DNA of 64,000 nucleotides from Actinomycetes bacterium (GTDB lineage Bacteria > Actinomycetota > Actinomycetes > Mycobacteriales > Mycobacteriaceae): NCBI GenBank assembly GCA_023404955.1, contig JAEXZY010000039.1, forward strand, positions 9,611-73,610, written 5' to 3'. Each line of letters opens with the position of its first letter. The first letter of the stretch is position 1. Shown piece after piece: positions 7,581-15,930 of this stretch. Made by a program: the position numbers and the translations under genes. The notes under the pieces are model-generated. The model searched no databases. It was not told the origin of the DNA and saw only the letters and a program-made list of their open reading frames with translations.

Positions 7581-8786
7581 ATGCAGAGCCCCACCGTAAT
7601 GATCAACGGTGCCGGTATCGCCGGTCCGTCATTGGCTTTCTGGCTGAACCGCGCGGGCTATCGGGTCATCGTGCTCGAGCTGGCGTCCGGCATCCGGCCC
7701 GGTGGACAGACGGTGGATCTGCGCGGCACCGGCCGCGAGGTGGTCGAACGGATGGGCCTGCTCGACCAAATGCGCGAGCGGGCGCTGCGACAGAGTGGCG
7801 CGGCGTGGGTGAAGTCCGATGGCAGCCGGCGGGCCGAGATGCCGGTGACCGCGTTCGGCGGCAACGGCCTGGTGTCGTCTCTGGAGATCCTGCGCGGCGA
7901 TCTCGCGGAAGTGCTCTACGAGGCCACCCGCGATGACGTCGACTACCGGTTCGGCGCGACGATCGCCGGCATCGAGCAGAGCGAGGACGGTGCGGTCGCC
8001 ACCTTGGCCAACGGCACCCGCCTGCCCGTCGACCTCGTCGTCGGCGCCGACGGGCCGCACTCGGCCGTTCGCCGCATCGCTTTCGGCCCCGAGAAAAGCT
8101 ACGTCCGTCCCCTCGGCGGTTACCACGCGTGGTTCTCCGCCCCGGACACGGTCGGGCTCGACGGCTGGTTCCTGCTCTACCAGGCGCCCGGAGGCCTGAA
8201 CGCGTCAATGCGTCCGTCACACGAGCCAGCGATAGCCAAGGCGGGGTTGGCTTTTCAGTCCGAGCCGCTGGACTACGACCGCCACGACATCGACGGGCAA
8301 CGGCAGATGCTCGTCGAGCGCTTCGCCGGAGCGGGCTGGCACTGCGATTCGCTGCTCGCCGCCGCAGAAGACGCCGACGACTTCTACTTCGACGCATTCG
8401 CACAGGTGCACATGCCGGCCTGGTCGTCGGGGCGCGTCACGCTCGTCGGCGACGCCGGCTACTGCGCGTCACCACTGTCGGGGATGGGAACCAGCCTCGC
8501 GCTCGTCGGCGCTTACGTGCTGGCCGGTGAACTCGGCCCGGCCGAGCATTTCGACGCCGGTCGCCTCGCCCCGGCGCTGGCACGCTACGACGAGCTGATG
8601 CGTCCGTATGTCGACCGGTGCCAGGACCTACCGCGAGGCGTCGAGGGCTACGCGCCGATGCGGGAGTCCGACATCGTGATCACCGCGGCGGTGATGAAGT
8701 GGTGCCAGCGCTGGCCGTTCCGATCAATTGCCGAGAAGAAGTGGTTCACCACAGGGGATTCGATGGAGCTGCCGGACTATCGCTGA
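7581..8786 (+). CDS. FAD-dependent aromatic-type monooxygenase
   Basis: Class A flavoprotein monooxygenase (PHBH fold), 401 residues, using NAD(P)H and oxygen to hydroxylate an unknown organic substrate. The N-terminal FAD-binding motif is GAGIAGPSLAFWLNRAGY, ending at a ribose-binding acidic residue (IVLE). The DG motif is GADGPHSAVRR and the second FAD contact is GDAGYCASPLSGMGTS. It resembles tetracycline/rebeccamycin-type monooxygenases. An upstream GTG at 7554 is in frame but would add residues not typical of the family. Its 3' end overlaps the convergent CitE-like gene by 41 bases. Confidence 0.9.
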   Translation: MQSPTVMINGAGIAGPSLAFWLNRAGYRVIVLELASGIRPGGQTVDLRGTGREVVERMGLLDQMRERALRQSGAAWVKSDGSRRAEMPVTAFGGNGLVSSLEILRGDLAEVLYEATRDDVDYRFGATIAGIEQSEDGAVATLANGTRLPVDLVVGADGPHSAVRRIAFGPEKSYVRPLGGYHAWFSAPDTVGLDGWFLLYQAPGGLNASMRPSHEPAIAKAGLAFQSEPLDYDRHDIDGQRQMLVERFAGAGWHCDSLLAAAEDADDFYFDAFAQVHMPAWSSGRVTLVGDAGYCASPLSGMGTSLALVGAYVLAGELGPAEHFDAGRLAPALARYDELMRPYVDRCQDLPRGVEGYAPMRESDIVITAAVMKWCQRWPFRSIAEKKWFTTGDSMELPDYR

Positions 8787-9633
8787 GCACGCCGAGTTTG
8801 GCGGCGAGGTCGAGGGTTGCTTCGGCACGGGCCCGGGTGGGACCGGCGCTGCCGTCGTAGTGGCTGGTCGGAGCGTCCAAGCGCGCGAGCGTTGCACGCG
8901 CAGCCGCGATTTCGTCGGGTGACGGGCTCAGCAGCGCGTTGATCGCCCCGGCATGGTCAGCGTCCAGGCAGAGCCGGCCCGTCATGCCCGCCGCCTTGGC
9001 CACCTCGGTGTCGCGCGGCAGATCCGCGGCGTTGACGCGCAGCGTCGGACCGTCGATCGGGGCGGGCAGACCCGCGGCCCGGCTGGCGATCACCAGGCGG
9101 GCGCGCGGATAGGCCAGCACCGTGGGATCGGCGCTCATGCCGGTATCACGACGGAAATCGCCGATGCCGAACGCGATTCGGGCGCACGAGCGCGCAATCT
9201 CCAGTGCGGACTCGATCCCGAGCGCCGACTCGATCAGCGCGACCACCGGCGTCCCGGCCGGCAACCGCTGCGCGGTCGCGACCACATCGTGTGCGGACTC
9301 GACCTTGGCGAGCATCACGCCGTTCAGGCCCGGCGCCGCCGCCACGGCATCCAGATCGGCGTGCCAGTCCGGTGTGCCCGCGCTGCTGATCCGCACCCAG
9401 GCCGATCCATCGCTGTGCAGCCACTCGCCGACCGCCTGCCTGCCGGCCGGCTTCTCGGCGTCGGGCAGGCCGTCCTCGATGTCGAGCACCACCACGTCGG
9501 CATCCGACCGCATCGATCTCCAGAAGCCGGGCCGCCCCGGCTGCAGCAGCCACGTTCGTGCCAAGGACCAGTGCGGCCGGTGGACACGGTGCGCTTCAGG
9601 GAAGACCGTCACCTTTGCGATGTTCGCGGACAA
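8746..9633 (-). CDS. CitE-like HpcH/HpaI aldolase family protein
   Basis: TIM-barrel lyase of the HpcH/HpaI aldolase/CitE family, about 295 residues. Motifs are VVVLDIEDGLPDAEKPAGR (substrate/metal region), the metal-ligand glutamate in ALIESALGIESALEI and the Asp in AFGIGDFRRDTG. Stand-alone CitE proteins act on acyl-CoA thioesters such as malyl- or citramalyl-CoA. No citrate lyase alpha or gamma subunit is nearby, so citrate lyase activity is unlikely. The start is uncertain: the longest frame uses TTG at 9633, and a GTG a few codons downstream is an alternative. The gene is convergent with the monooxygenase, whose end it overlaps. Confidence 0.8.
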   Translation of the reverse strand: MSANIAKVTVFPEAHRVHRPHWSLARTWLLQPGRPGFWRSMRSDADVVVLDIEDGLPDAEKPAGRQAVGEWLHSDGSAWVRISSAGTPDWHADLDAVAAAPGLNGVMLAKVESAHDVVATAQRLPAGTPVVALIESALGIESALEIARSCARIAFGIGDFRRDTGMSADPTVLAYPRARLVIASRAAGLPAPIDGPTLRVNAADLPRDTEVAKAAGMTGRLCLDADHAGAINALLSPSPDEIAAARATLARLDAPTSHYDGSAGPTRARAEATLDLAAKLGVLSDSPAAPSNPLW

Positions 9634-9687
9634 CTGCAGTCAAGACCAGGTTGCGCACATTTAGTTCATCGCCGGCGGCGAGAGAAT

Positions 9688-10203
9688 TCACCCCGTGGTG
9701 CTGTCGGTGCCGTTGCTGACGGACCGCACCGCCGCCGCGGCGGCCCGGATCTGCGGCGTCACGAGCATCACCTGACCGAGCACTCCGTTGACGAATCCGG
9801 GCGAGTCGTCCGTCGACAACCGCTTGGCCAGCTCGACCGCCTCATCGACGGCCACCGGCTCGGGCACATCCTCGGCGTGTAGCAACTCCCACACCGCGAC
9901 CCGCAGGATGGCTCGGTCCACGGCCGGCAGCCGGTCGAGTGTCCACCCCTGCAAGTGTGAGGAGATCAGATCGTCGATGTGCGCCCGGTGTTCGGTGACC
10001 CCACGCGCCACGGTCACCGTGTACGGGTTCAGCGGCGCGAGGCCATCATCGTCGGACCAATCATCGGTTTGCTTCTGCGCCAACGTATTTCGCGCGTCCG
10101 CAACCTCGGCCGGGGTGATGTCGCGGGCTTCTGCCTCGAACAGCAGATCCACCGCGCGTTTACGGGCCTGATGGCGGCCCCGATCACCTCTACGGTCAGC
10201 CAT
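9688..10203 (-). CDS. nusB: Transcription antitermination factor NusB
   Basis: NusB binds boxA RNA with NusE (S10) and supports processive transcription of rRNA operons. The 171-residue all-helical protein has the family motifs RKRAVDLLFEAEAR near the N-terminus and DRAILRVAVWELL, PVAVDEAVELAKRLSTDDSPGF in the C-terminal half. ATG at 10203 overlaps the efp stop by eight bases, so nusB is coupled to efp in the pepQ-efp-nusB cluster. The C-terminal tail after residue ~150 is Ala/Ser-rich and variable. Confidence 0.96.
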   Translation of the reverse strand: MADRRGDRGRHQARKRAVDLLFEAEARDITPAEVADARNTLAQKQTDDWSDDDGLAPLNPYTVTVARGVTEHRAHIDDLISSHLQGWTLDRLPAVDRAILRVAVWELLHAEDVPEPVAVDEAVELAKRLSTDDSPGFVNGVLGQVMLVTPQIRAAAAAVRSVSNGTDSTTG

Positions 10204-10759
10204 TGACCCTTCCCAGGTAATTGCCGTCGCGCGAATCGACCTTCAACTTGTCGCCGGTGTTGATGAACAGCGGCACCTGGATCTCGGCACCGGTCTCCAG
10301 CGTCGCGGGCTTGGTGCCCGCGCTGGACCGGTCACCCTGCAGACCCGGCTCGGTGTGGCTGACCACGAGCTCCACCGTCACCGGCAGCTCCAGGTAGAGC
10401 GCCGTGCCGTCATGGAACGCGATCTGCACCGGCATGCCCTCGAGCAGGAACCCCGCCAACCGGCCGACCAGCGCCTCCGGCAGCGGATGCTGCTCGTAGT
10501 CCTCGGAGTCCATGAACACGAAGTCCGAGCCGTCGCGGTACAGGTAGGTAGCGTCGCGCCGGTCGACGGTCGCGGTCTCCACTTTCACGCCGGCGTTGTA
10601 CGTCTTGTCGACGACCTTGCCCGACACCACGTTCTTGAGTTTGGTGCGCACGAAGGCTGGGCCCTTGCCGGGCTTGACGTGCTGGAATTCGACGATCTGC
10701 CACAGCTGGCCGTCGATCTGCAGGACGAGCCCATTCTTGAAGTCGGCGGTCGATGCCAC
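10196..10759 (-). CDS. efp: Elongation factor P
   Basis: EF-P binds between the P and E sites of stalled ribosomes and promotes peptide bonds at polyproline stretches. The 187-residue protein has the KOW-like N-terminal domain with loop HVKPGKGPAFVRTK; Lys32 at the loop tip is the site modified in some bacteria. Two OB domains follow, with the typical C-terminus DKLKVDSRDGNYLGRV. GTG at 10759 is preceded by AGGAGT at about 10768-10773. It lies 21 bases downstream of pepQ and overlaps nusB by eight bases. No modification enzymes (epmA/epmB or earP) are in the window. Confidence 0.97.
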   Translation of the reverse strand: MASTADFKNGLVLQIDGQLWQIVEFQHVKPGKGPAFVRTKLKNVVSGKVVDKTYNAGVKVETATVDRRDATYLYRDGSDFVFMDSEDYEQHPLPEALVGRLAGFLLEGMPVQIAFHDGTALYLELPVTVELVVSHTEPGLQGDRSSAGTKPATLETGAEIQVPLFINTGDKLKVDSRDGNYLGRVNG

Positions 10760-10780
10760 GGTGGGGTGTACTCCTAGCGT

Positions 10781-11866
10781 CTAGAGGATCATCAGGTCCT
10801 TGCCGAACCTGGTCAGTAGTTCGGGCCCCTCCGGGGTGACCGCCAGCGTGTCCTCGATGCGGACGCCGCCGCGATCGGGCAGGTAGACACCGGGCTCGAC
10901 GGTCACTGCGGAGCCAGCAAGCAGTGTACCGGCGGCTGCGGAATTGATTCCCGGCGCTTCGTGGATCTGCAGACCGACGCCGTGCCCGAGACCGTGGCCG
11001 AAGTTCTCCGCGTAGCCGGCATCTGCGATGACCTGCCGCGATGCGGCGTCGACATCGCGCAGCACCACCCCGGGCGCCAGCGCCTCCCGGCCGGCCCGTT
11101 GCGCGTCGGCGACCAGCCCGTAGATGTCGTGCTGCCACTGCGCGGCAGGCGCGAGCACGAACGTGCGCGTCATGTCCGAGTGGTAGCCGCCGACGAGCGC
11201 ACCGAAGTCGATTTTGACGAAGTCGCCTGCGGCGAGCACCGCCTCGGTGGGCCGGTGATGCGGAATGGCCGAGTTCGCACCGGCCGCGACGATGGTCTCG
11301 AACGACGCACCGTCGGCGCCGTGCTCGAGCATCAACGCCTCCAGCTCGTTGCGCACCTGCTTCTCGGTGCGCCCCGCACGCAGCCCGCCACGCTGCACCA
11401 GATCCTCCAGCGCCGCGTCGGCGGCATCGCACGCCCGGCGCAGCAGCGCGAGCTCGGCCTCGTCCTTGACCTCCCGTAGCGCCTCCACGGTGCCGGCAGC
11501 CCGGACGAACTCGACCTGCTCCCCCGCCGCATCGGTGAGCCCCGTGAACGCGTCCACGGTCACGACGTGACTCTCGAACCCCAGCCTGCGCACCCCGGCT
11601 GCGGCTGCGCGCCCCGCCAGATGCGGTGCGCACGCGCGCTCGATGACGACCTCGGCATCCGGCGCCTGCGCGGCCGCCTGCGTGCGGTAGCGCCCGTCGG
11701 TGGCCAGCACCGGCGTGTCGTCGCCGGCAAGCACCAGCAGGGCCGCGTTGGAACCGGTGAATCCGGACAGATAGCGAACGTTGACCAGGTCTGTCACCAG
11801 CAGCGCGTCGAGCTCGGCGGCGGCCAGACGCTGGCGCAGTCGGTCGCGGCGGGCAGAAATAGTCAC
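10781..11866 (-). CDS. pepQ: Xaa-Pro dipeptidase/aminopeptidase
   Basis: M24-family metallopeptidase of 361 residues that cleaves the bond before proline. An N-terminal creatinase-like domain (LLVTDLVNVRYLSGFTGS) precedes the pita-bread catalytic domain. Metal ligands are in KIDFGALVGGYHSDMTRTF (two Asp), GHGLGHGVGLQIHEAPG (His), VTVEPGVYLP and GGVRIEDTLAV (two Glu). GTG start at 11866. Conserved neighbour of efp in mycobacteria, where both deal with proline-containing chains, though a functional link is only inferred. Confidence 0.94.
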   Translation of the reverse strand: MTISARRDRLRQRLAAAELDALLVTDLVNVRYLSGFTGSNAALLVLAGDDTPVLATDGRYRTQAAAQAPDAEVVIERACAPHLAGRAAAAGVRRLGFESHVVTVDAFTGLTDAAGEQVEFVRAAGTVEALREVKDEAELALLRRACDAADAALEDLVQRGGLRAGRTEKQVRNELEALMLEHGADGASFETIVAAGANSAIPHHRPTEAVLAAGDFVKIDFGALVGGYHSDMTRTFVLAPAAQWQHDIYGLVADAQRAGREALAPGVVLRDVDAASRQVIADAGYAENFGHGLGHGVGLQIHEAPGINSAAAGTLLAGSAVTVEPGVYLPDRGGVRIEDTLAVTPEGPELLTRFGKDLMIL

Positions 11867-11899
11867 GACCGGTGACGCTACTCGCTAAGGTGAGGCCTC

Positions 11900-12517
11900 A
11901 TGAGCAAGTGGCTGCTGCGCGGACTGGTGTTCGCCGCCCTGATGGTGATCGTTCGATTGCTGCAGGGAGCGTTGATCAACACCTGGGAAACCAAGGCCGG
12001 ATTGATCAGCGTCACGCTGGTCGTGCTGTATGCGGTGGTGGTGTTCATCTGGGGCCACATCGACGGCCGCGCCGACGCGCGGGCCAATCCGGACCCGGAC
12101 CGTCGTTCGGATCTGGCGATGACGTGGCTGCTGGCCGGCCTGTTCGCCGGCGTGGTCAGCGGCGCGGTCGCCTGGTTCATCGGGCTGTTCTACAAAAACC
12201 TCTACGTCGAGGGCCTGATCAACGAGCTGACCACGTTCGCGGCGTTCACCGCTCTGCTGGTGTTCCTGTTCGCGATCCTCGGCGTCGCGCTGGGCCGTTG
12301 GCTCGTCGACCGCAAGACGCCGGATACGCCGCGTCGCCGTGAGGGGGACGACGACCGCGCCGACACCGACGTGTTCGCCGCCGTGCGCGACGACAGGGAC
12401 GACCGGGACGTGCAGGACTACGACCGGCACCATGACGATGCCGAGACCGAGCGGCACACCTCCCCGGTCGCGGTGGCCGAGCACGACGAGACCGAGAAGA
12501 CGCGCCGCGAGAACTAG
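11900..12517 (+). CDS. Four-helix membrane protein with charged tail (B-4DMT family, Rv2536-like)
   Basis: A 205-residue protein with four predicted membrane segments: about 7-25, 35-52, 73-95 and 107-130. An Asp/Arg/His-rich cytoplasmic tail follows (DDRADTDVFAAVRDDRDD and onwards to ~205). It fits the actinobacterial B-4DMT family, which is annotated as transporter-like without experimental proof. ATG at 11900. The gene is divergent from pepQ with a gap of only 33 bases, so their promoters must overlap. The low-complexity charged tail is unusual and might bind metal or nucleic acid, but this is speculative. Confidence 0.8.
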   Translation: MSKWLLRGLVFAALMVIVRLLQGALINTWETKAGLISVTLVVLYAVVVFIWGHIDGRADARANPDPDRRSDLAMTWLLAGLFAGVVSGAVAWFIGLFYKNLYVEGLINELTTFAAFTALLVFLFAILGVALGRWLVDRKTPDTPRRREGDDDRADTDVFAAVRDDRDDRDVQDYDRHHDDAETERHTSPVAVAEHDETEKTRREN

Positions 12518-12529
12518 CCCACGCTGCGC

Positions 12530-12937
12530 ATGCCGCTCTTCGAGCCGGGCCCAACCGAACGAGCCGCCGCGCAACCGCTGATCGACTGGCTCAACACTGC
12601 TCCGCCGGCCGAGGTGGCGGTCGAACTGCTGGCCGCGTTCGCGGCCGCCGGAGACACCTCCCTCACCCGCGACGGGATCCTCGAGTGGCTTTTTCGCGAC
12701 CATCCGAAGACCTACGGCGGCGCGATGACCGTCAACACCGCAGCGTCCTACCCCGTCGCCCAGCCGGTGCTCGAGGCGCTGCAATTGCTCGAACACTCCG
12801 AGCTGGTCATGTACGACAGCTGGTTCGATCAGAACTATCCGCAGCTGGCATGGCGAGCCACCCGGCTGGGCAGAGAAACGCTTCCTCGGGGCAAAACCGC
12901 GGTCCGGCAACGCATTGCCGACCGGACCGGTTTCTAG
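12530..12937 (+). CDS. Hypothetical protein, 135 residues
   Basis: Small soluble protein that I do not recognise. The predicted composition is helical, with a central segment (SLTRDGILEWLFRDHPKTYGG) and a C-terminal basic stretch (RGKTAVRQRIADRTGF). It could form a winged-helix-like fold, but no signature residue supports this. It begins 12 bases after the four-helix membrane protein gene, suggesting co-transcription. Its stop overlaps the convergent aroB stop by four bases. Codon pattern and position support a real gene. Confidence 0.65.
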   Translation: MPLFEPGPTERAAAQPLIDWLNTAPPAEVAVELLAAFAAAGDTSLTRDGILEWLFRDHPKTYGGAMTVNTAASYPVAQPVLEALQLLEHSELVMYDSWFDQNYPQLAWRATRLGRETLPRGKTAVRQRIADRTGF

Positions 12938-14010
12938 CGCGCCACTTCGGCATAGGCCGCGGCCAGCAGCGACGGGTCTGGCCCTTCGAGGCGACCCGGT
13001 TTCGCGAGCCCGTCGAGGACCACGAACCGCAGCACCCCGGCCCGGGTCTTCTTGTCGCCCAGCATCGATTCCATCAGCGCCGGCAGCGCGTCGGCGTCGT
13101 AGCTGACCGGTAGTCCCAGCGAGGTGAGGATGGCCCGGTGCCGCTCGGCGGTCGCATCGTCCAATCGTCCTGCGAGCCGGCCCAATTCGGCGGCGAACAC
13201 CAACCCGACCGACACCGCGGCGCCGTGCCGCCACTGGTAGCGCTCCCGCCGCTCGATCGCGTGCGCCAGGGTGTGGCCGTAGTTGAGGATCTCCCGCAGC
13301 GCGGATTCCTTCTCGTCGGCGGCCACCACCTCGGCCTTGACCGCGACCGCACGGCGGATCAGCTCGGGTAGCACGTCCCCGCCCGGTTCCAGGGCACCCT
13401 GCGGATCGGCCTCGATCATGTCGAGGATCACCGGATCGGCGATGAAGCCGGCCTTCACGATCTCGGCCATGCCGGCGATGATCTCGTTGCGTGGCAGGCT
13501 GTCCAGCGTCGCGAGGTCGATCAGCACCGCGGCCGGCTGGTGGAATGCGCCGACGAGGTTCTTGCCGGCATCGGTGTTGATGCCGGTCTTGCCACCCACT
13601 GCGGCATCGACCATGCCGAGCAGGGTGGTGGGCACGTGCACGATGTCGATCCCGCGCAGCCAGGTCGCCGCCGCGAACCCGGCGACGTCGGTGGCGGCAC
13701 CGCCGCCGAGGCTGACGATCGCGTCCTTGCGGCCGATCCCGATGCGGCCCAGCACTTCCCAGATGAAGCCGACCACCGGCAGCTCCTTGCCGCCTTCGGC
13801 GTCCGGGATCTCGATGCGGTGCGCGTCGATTCCCTTGTCGGACAGGTGGGCTCGAATCGCTTCGGCAGTCTGGGTGAGCGTGGGCTGGTGCAGGATCGCG
13901 ACCTTGTGGCGGCCGTCGAGGATGCGTCCGAGGTCACCGAGAAGCCCGGTGCCGATGATCACGGGATACGGGGGGTCGGTGTGGACCTCGACGGTCACCG
14001 GTTCGCTCAC
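12934..14010 (-). CDS. aroB: 3-dehydroquinate synthase
   Basis: Converts DAHP to 3-dehydroquinate, the second shikimate-pathway step, using NAD and a divalent metal. The 358-residue protein has the NAD-binding GGGAATDVAGFAAATWLRG, PTTLLGMVDAAVGGKTGIN, and metal ligands in KAEVVAADEKESALREILN (Glu) and NYGHTLAHAIE (His). Two GTG starts each have a plausible ribosome site. I chose 14010 because it overlaps the aroK stop as GTGA and matches homologue N-termini; 14031 would add seven residues. Third gene of aroC-aroK-aroB. Confidence 0.96.
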   Translation of the reverse strand: MSEPVTVEVHTDPPYPVIIGTGLLGDLGRILDGRHKVAILHQPTLTQTAEAIRAHLSDKGIDAHRIEIPDAEGGKELPVVGFIWEVLGRIGIGRKDAIVSLGGGAATDVAGFAAATWLRGIDIVHVPTTLLGMVDAAVGGKTGINTDAGKNLVGAFHQPAAVLIDLATLDSLPRNEIIAGMAEIVKAGFIADPVILDMIEADPQGALEPGGDVLPELIRRAVAVKAEVVAADEKESALREILNYGHTLAHAIERRERYQWRHGAAVSVGLVFAAELGRLAGRLDDATAERHRAILTSLGLPVSYDADALPALMESMLGDKKTRAGVLRFVVLDGLAKPGRLEGPDPSLLAAAYAEVAR

Positions 14011-14666
14011 GGCACGTCCTTGGGTCGACACGGGGATCCTTTCCTGGCCGCGACGGCGGCGGGACTGGGCGGCGCCTCCGTCGACGGCGCCGCGGTCAAC
14101 GACAGAGGGGCACGCCGCCACGACGGCCGGCGACGGCGCCGATCGGCTCGCCCGGCAGCTGGGTTCTCCAGCCGCGCGACGATGTGACGCACCACTGCCG
14201 CCGGGTTGCGACGGTTGGTGTTCACCCGCATGGTCGACACCTGCCGGTACAGCGGAACACGTTGCGACATCAGTGCTTTGAACTTCTCGGCGCGGTCGGG
14301 GCCGGCCAGCAGCGGGCGCACGGTGGAGCCGCCGGTGCGGCGCACGCCCTCGGAAGCGCTGATCTCCAGGTAGACGACGGTCTGTCCGGCCAGTGCGTCA
14401 CGTACGCCCGGCGTGGTGATCGCGCCGCCGCCGAGGGAGAGCACGCCGTCGTGGTTGGCGAGCGCTTCCCTGACGACGCCTTCTTCGATGCAGCGGAACT
14501 CCGCTTCGCCGTCGGTGGCGAAGATGTCAGCGATCGTGCGGCCGGTCTTCTTCTCGATCGCGACGTCCGTATCGAGCATCTCCACCCCGAGCGCTTTGGC
14601 CAGCCGTCGGCCGATCGTGGACTTGCCCGAGCCGGGCAGCCCCACGAGCACGGCCTTGGGCGCCAT
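14007..14666 (-). CDS. aroK: Shikimate kinase with a basic C-terminal extension
   Basis: Phosphorylates shikimate at the 3-hydroxyl with ATP. The P-loop is GLPGSGKST near residue 10. The DTDVAIEKKTGRTIADIF segment holds shikimate-binding Asp, and LSLGGGAITTP and RPLLAGPDR follow (Gly-Gly-Gly loop and lid Arg). The enzyme core ends near residue 175, the usual full length. A further ~45 residues, rich in Arg and Pro (RADRRRRRPSWRR), continue to the stop. The ATG at 14666 shares one base with the aroC stop (TGATG). The extension overlaps the aroB translation start region and could be a relic of a shifted stop codon. Confidence 0.94.
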   Translation of the reverse strand: MAPKAVLVGLPGSGKSTIGRRLAKALGVEMLDTDVAIEKKTGRTIADIFATDGEAEFRCIEEGVVREALANHDGVLSLGGGAITTPGVRDALAGQTVVYLEISASEGVRRTGGSTVRPLLAGPDRAEKFKALMSQRVPLYRQVSTMRVNTNRRNPAAVVRHIVARLENPAAGRADRRRRRPSWRRAPLSLTAAPSTEAPPSPAAVAARKGSPCRPKDVP

Positions 14667-15880
14667 CAGCCCGACGCCCTGACCCCGTCGGTGGCGGGCT
14701 CGCGCGCCGCCACGGCACGCAGGTAGGTCTCGATGTTGGCGCGGGTCTCGGTCAGCGAGTCGCCGCCGAACTTCTCCAGGGCCGCGCGGGCCAGCACCAG
14801 CGCCACCATCGTCTCGACGACGACGCCCGCGGCGGGCACGGCGCACACGTCGGAGCGCTGGTGGATCGCGACGGCTTCCTGGCCCGTGGCCATGTCGATG
14901 GTCGCCAGCGCGCGGGGCACCGTCGATATCGGCTTCATCGCCGCACGCACCCGGACAGGAAGCCCATTGGTCATGCCGCCCTCCAGGCCGCCGGCACGAT
15001 TCGTCGAGCGCATCACCCCGTCGGGTCCGGGGTACATCTCGTCGTGTGCGACGCTGCCCCGCCGGCGGGCGGTCTCGAACCCGTCGCCGATCTCGACGCC
15101 CTTGATGGCCTGGATGCCCATCACCGCGGCGGCGAGCTGGCTGTCGAGCCGGTTGTCGCCGCTGGTGAACGAGCCCAGTCCGACGGGGAGGTTGTGGGCC
15201 ACCACCTCGACAACGCCGCCGAGGGTGTCGCCGTCCTTCTTGGCGGCTTCGATCTCGGCGATCATCGATGCTTCGGCGGCGGCGTCGTAGGCCCGGACGG
15301 GGCTCTCGTCGATCGCGGCGAGGTCAGCCGGCTGCGGAGGAGGCCCGTCGTAGGGCGTGGAGGCGCCGATGGAGATGACGTGCGAGACGACCTCCACGCC
15401 GAGCGCCTGCCGCAGGAACGCCCGGGCGACGGTGCCTGCCGCGACGCGCGCCGCGGTCTCACGCGCGCTGGCCCGCTCGAGCACGGGACGGGCGTCGTCG
15501 AAGCCGTACTTGAGCATGCCGGCGTAGTCGGCGTGGCCGGGCCGGGGCCGGGTCAGCGGGGCGTTGCGGGCGGCGCTGTCGGCCAGCACGGCCGCATCGA
15601 CCGGGTCGGCGGCCATCACGGTTTCCCACTTCGGCCATTCGGTGTTGCCGATCTCGACGGCGATCGGGCCGCCCAATGTGACACCGTGCCGCAGGCCGGC
15701 CAGGATCGTCACCTGGTCCTGTTCGAACTTCATCCGCGCCCCGCGGCCGTAGCCGAGGCGGCGACGCGCCAGCGCGGCCGCGATGTCGGCAGAGGTCACC
15801 TCGACGCCGGCGACCATCCCCTCGACCATCGCCACCAACGCACGACCGTGGGATTCCCCTGCTGTGGTCCATCGCAACAC
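14666..15880 (-). CDS. aroC: Chorismate synthase
   Basis: Forms chorismate from EPSP using reduced FMN, the last common step to aromatic amino acids, folate and mycobactin. The 404-residue protein shows the three family signatures: GESHGRALVAMVEGMVAG at the N-terminus, GSVAHDEMYPG in the middle, and RSDVCAVPAAGVVVE near the C-terminus. Start is GTG at 15880 (MLRWTTAGESHG). First gene of aroC-aroK-aroB; downstream junctions overlap. No flavin-reductase gene is adjacent. Confidence 0.97.
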   Translation of the reverse strand: MLRWTTAGESHGRALVAMVEGMVAGVEVTSADIAAALARRRLGYGRGARMKFEQDQVTILAGLRHGVTLGGPIAVEIGNTEWPKWETVMAADPVDAAVLADSAARNAPLTRPRPGHADYAGMLKYGFDDARPVLERASARETAARVAAGTVARAFLRQALGVEVVSHVISIGASTPYDGPPPQPADLAAIDESPVRAYDAAAEASMIAEIEAAKKDGDTLGGVVEVVAHNLPVGLGSFTSGDNRLDSQLAAAVMGIQAIKGVEIGDGFETARRRGSVAHDEMYPGPDGVMRSTNRAGGLEGGMTNGLPVRVRAAMKPISTVPRALATIDMATGQEAVAIHQRSDVCAVPAAGVVVETMVALVLARAALEKFGGDSLTETRANIETYLRAVAAREPATDGVRASG

Positions 15881-15930
15881 GTGTCCCAGTTTCGCACGAC
15901 GCGCCCCGAGGCCGGAAAACGGCGATCAGG

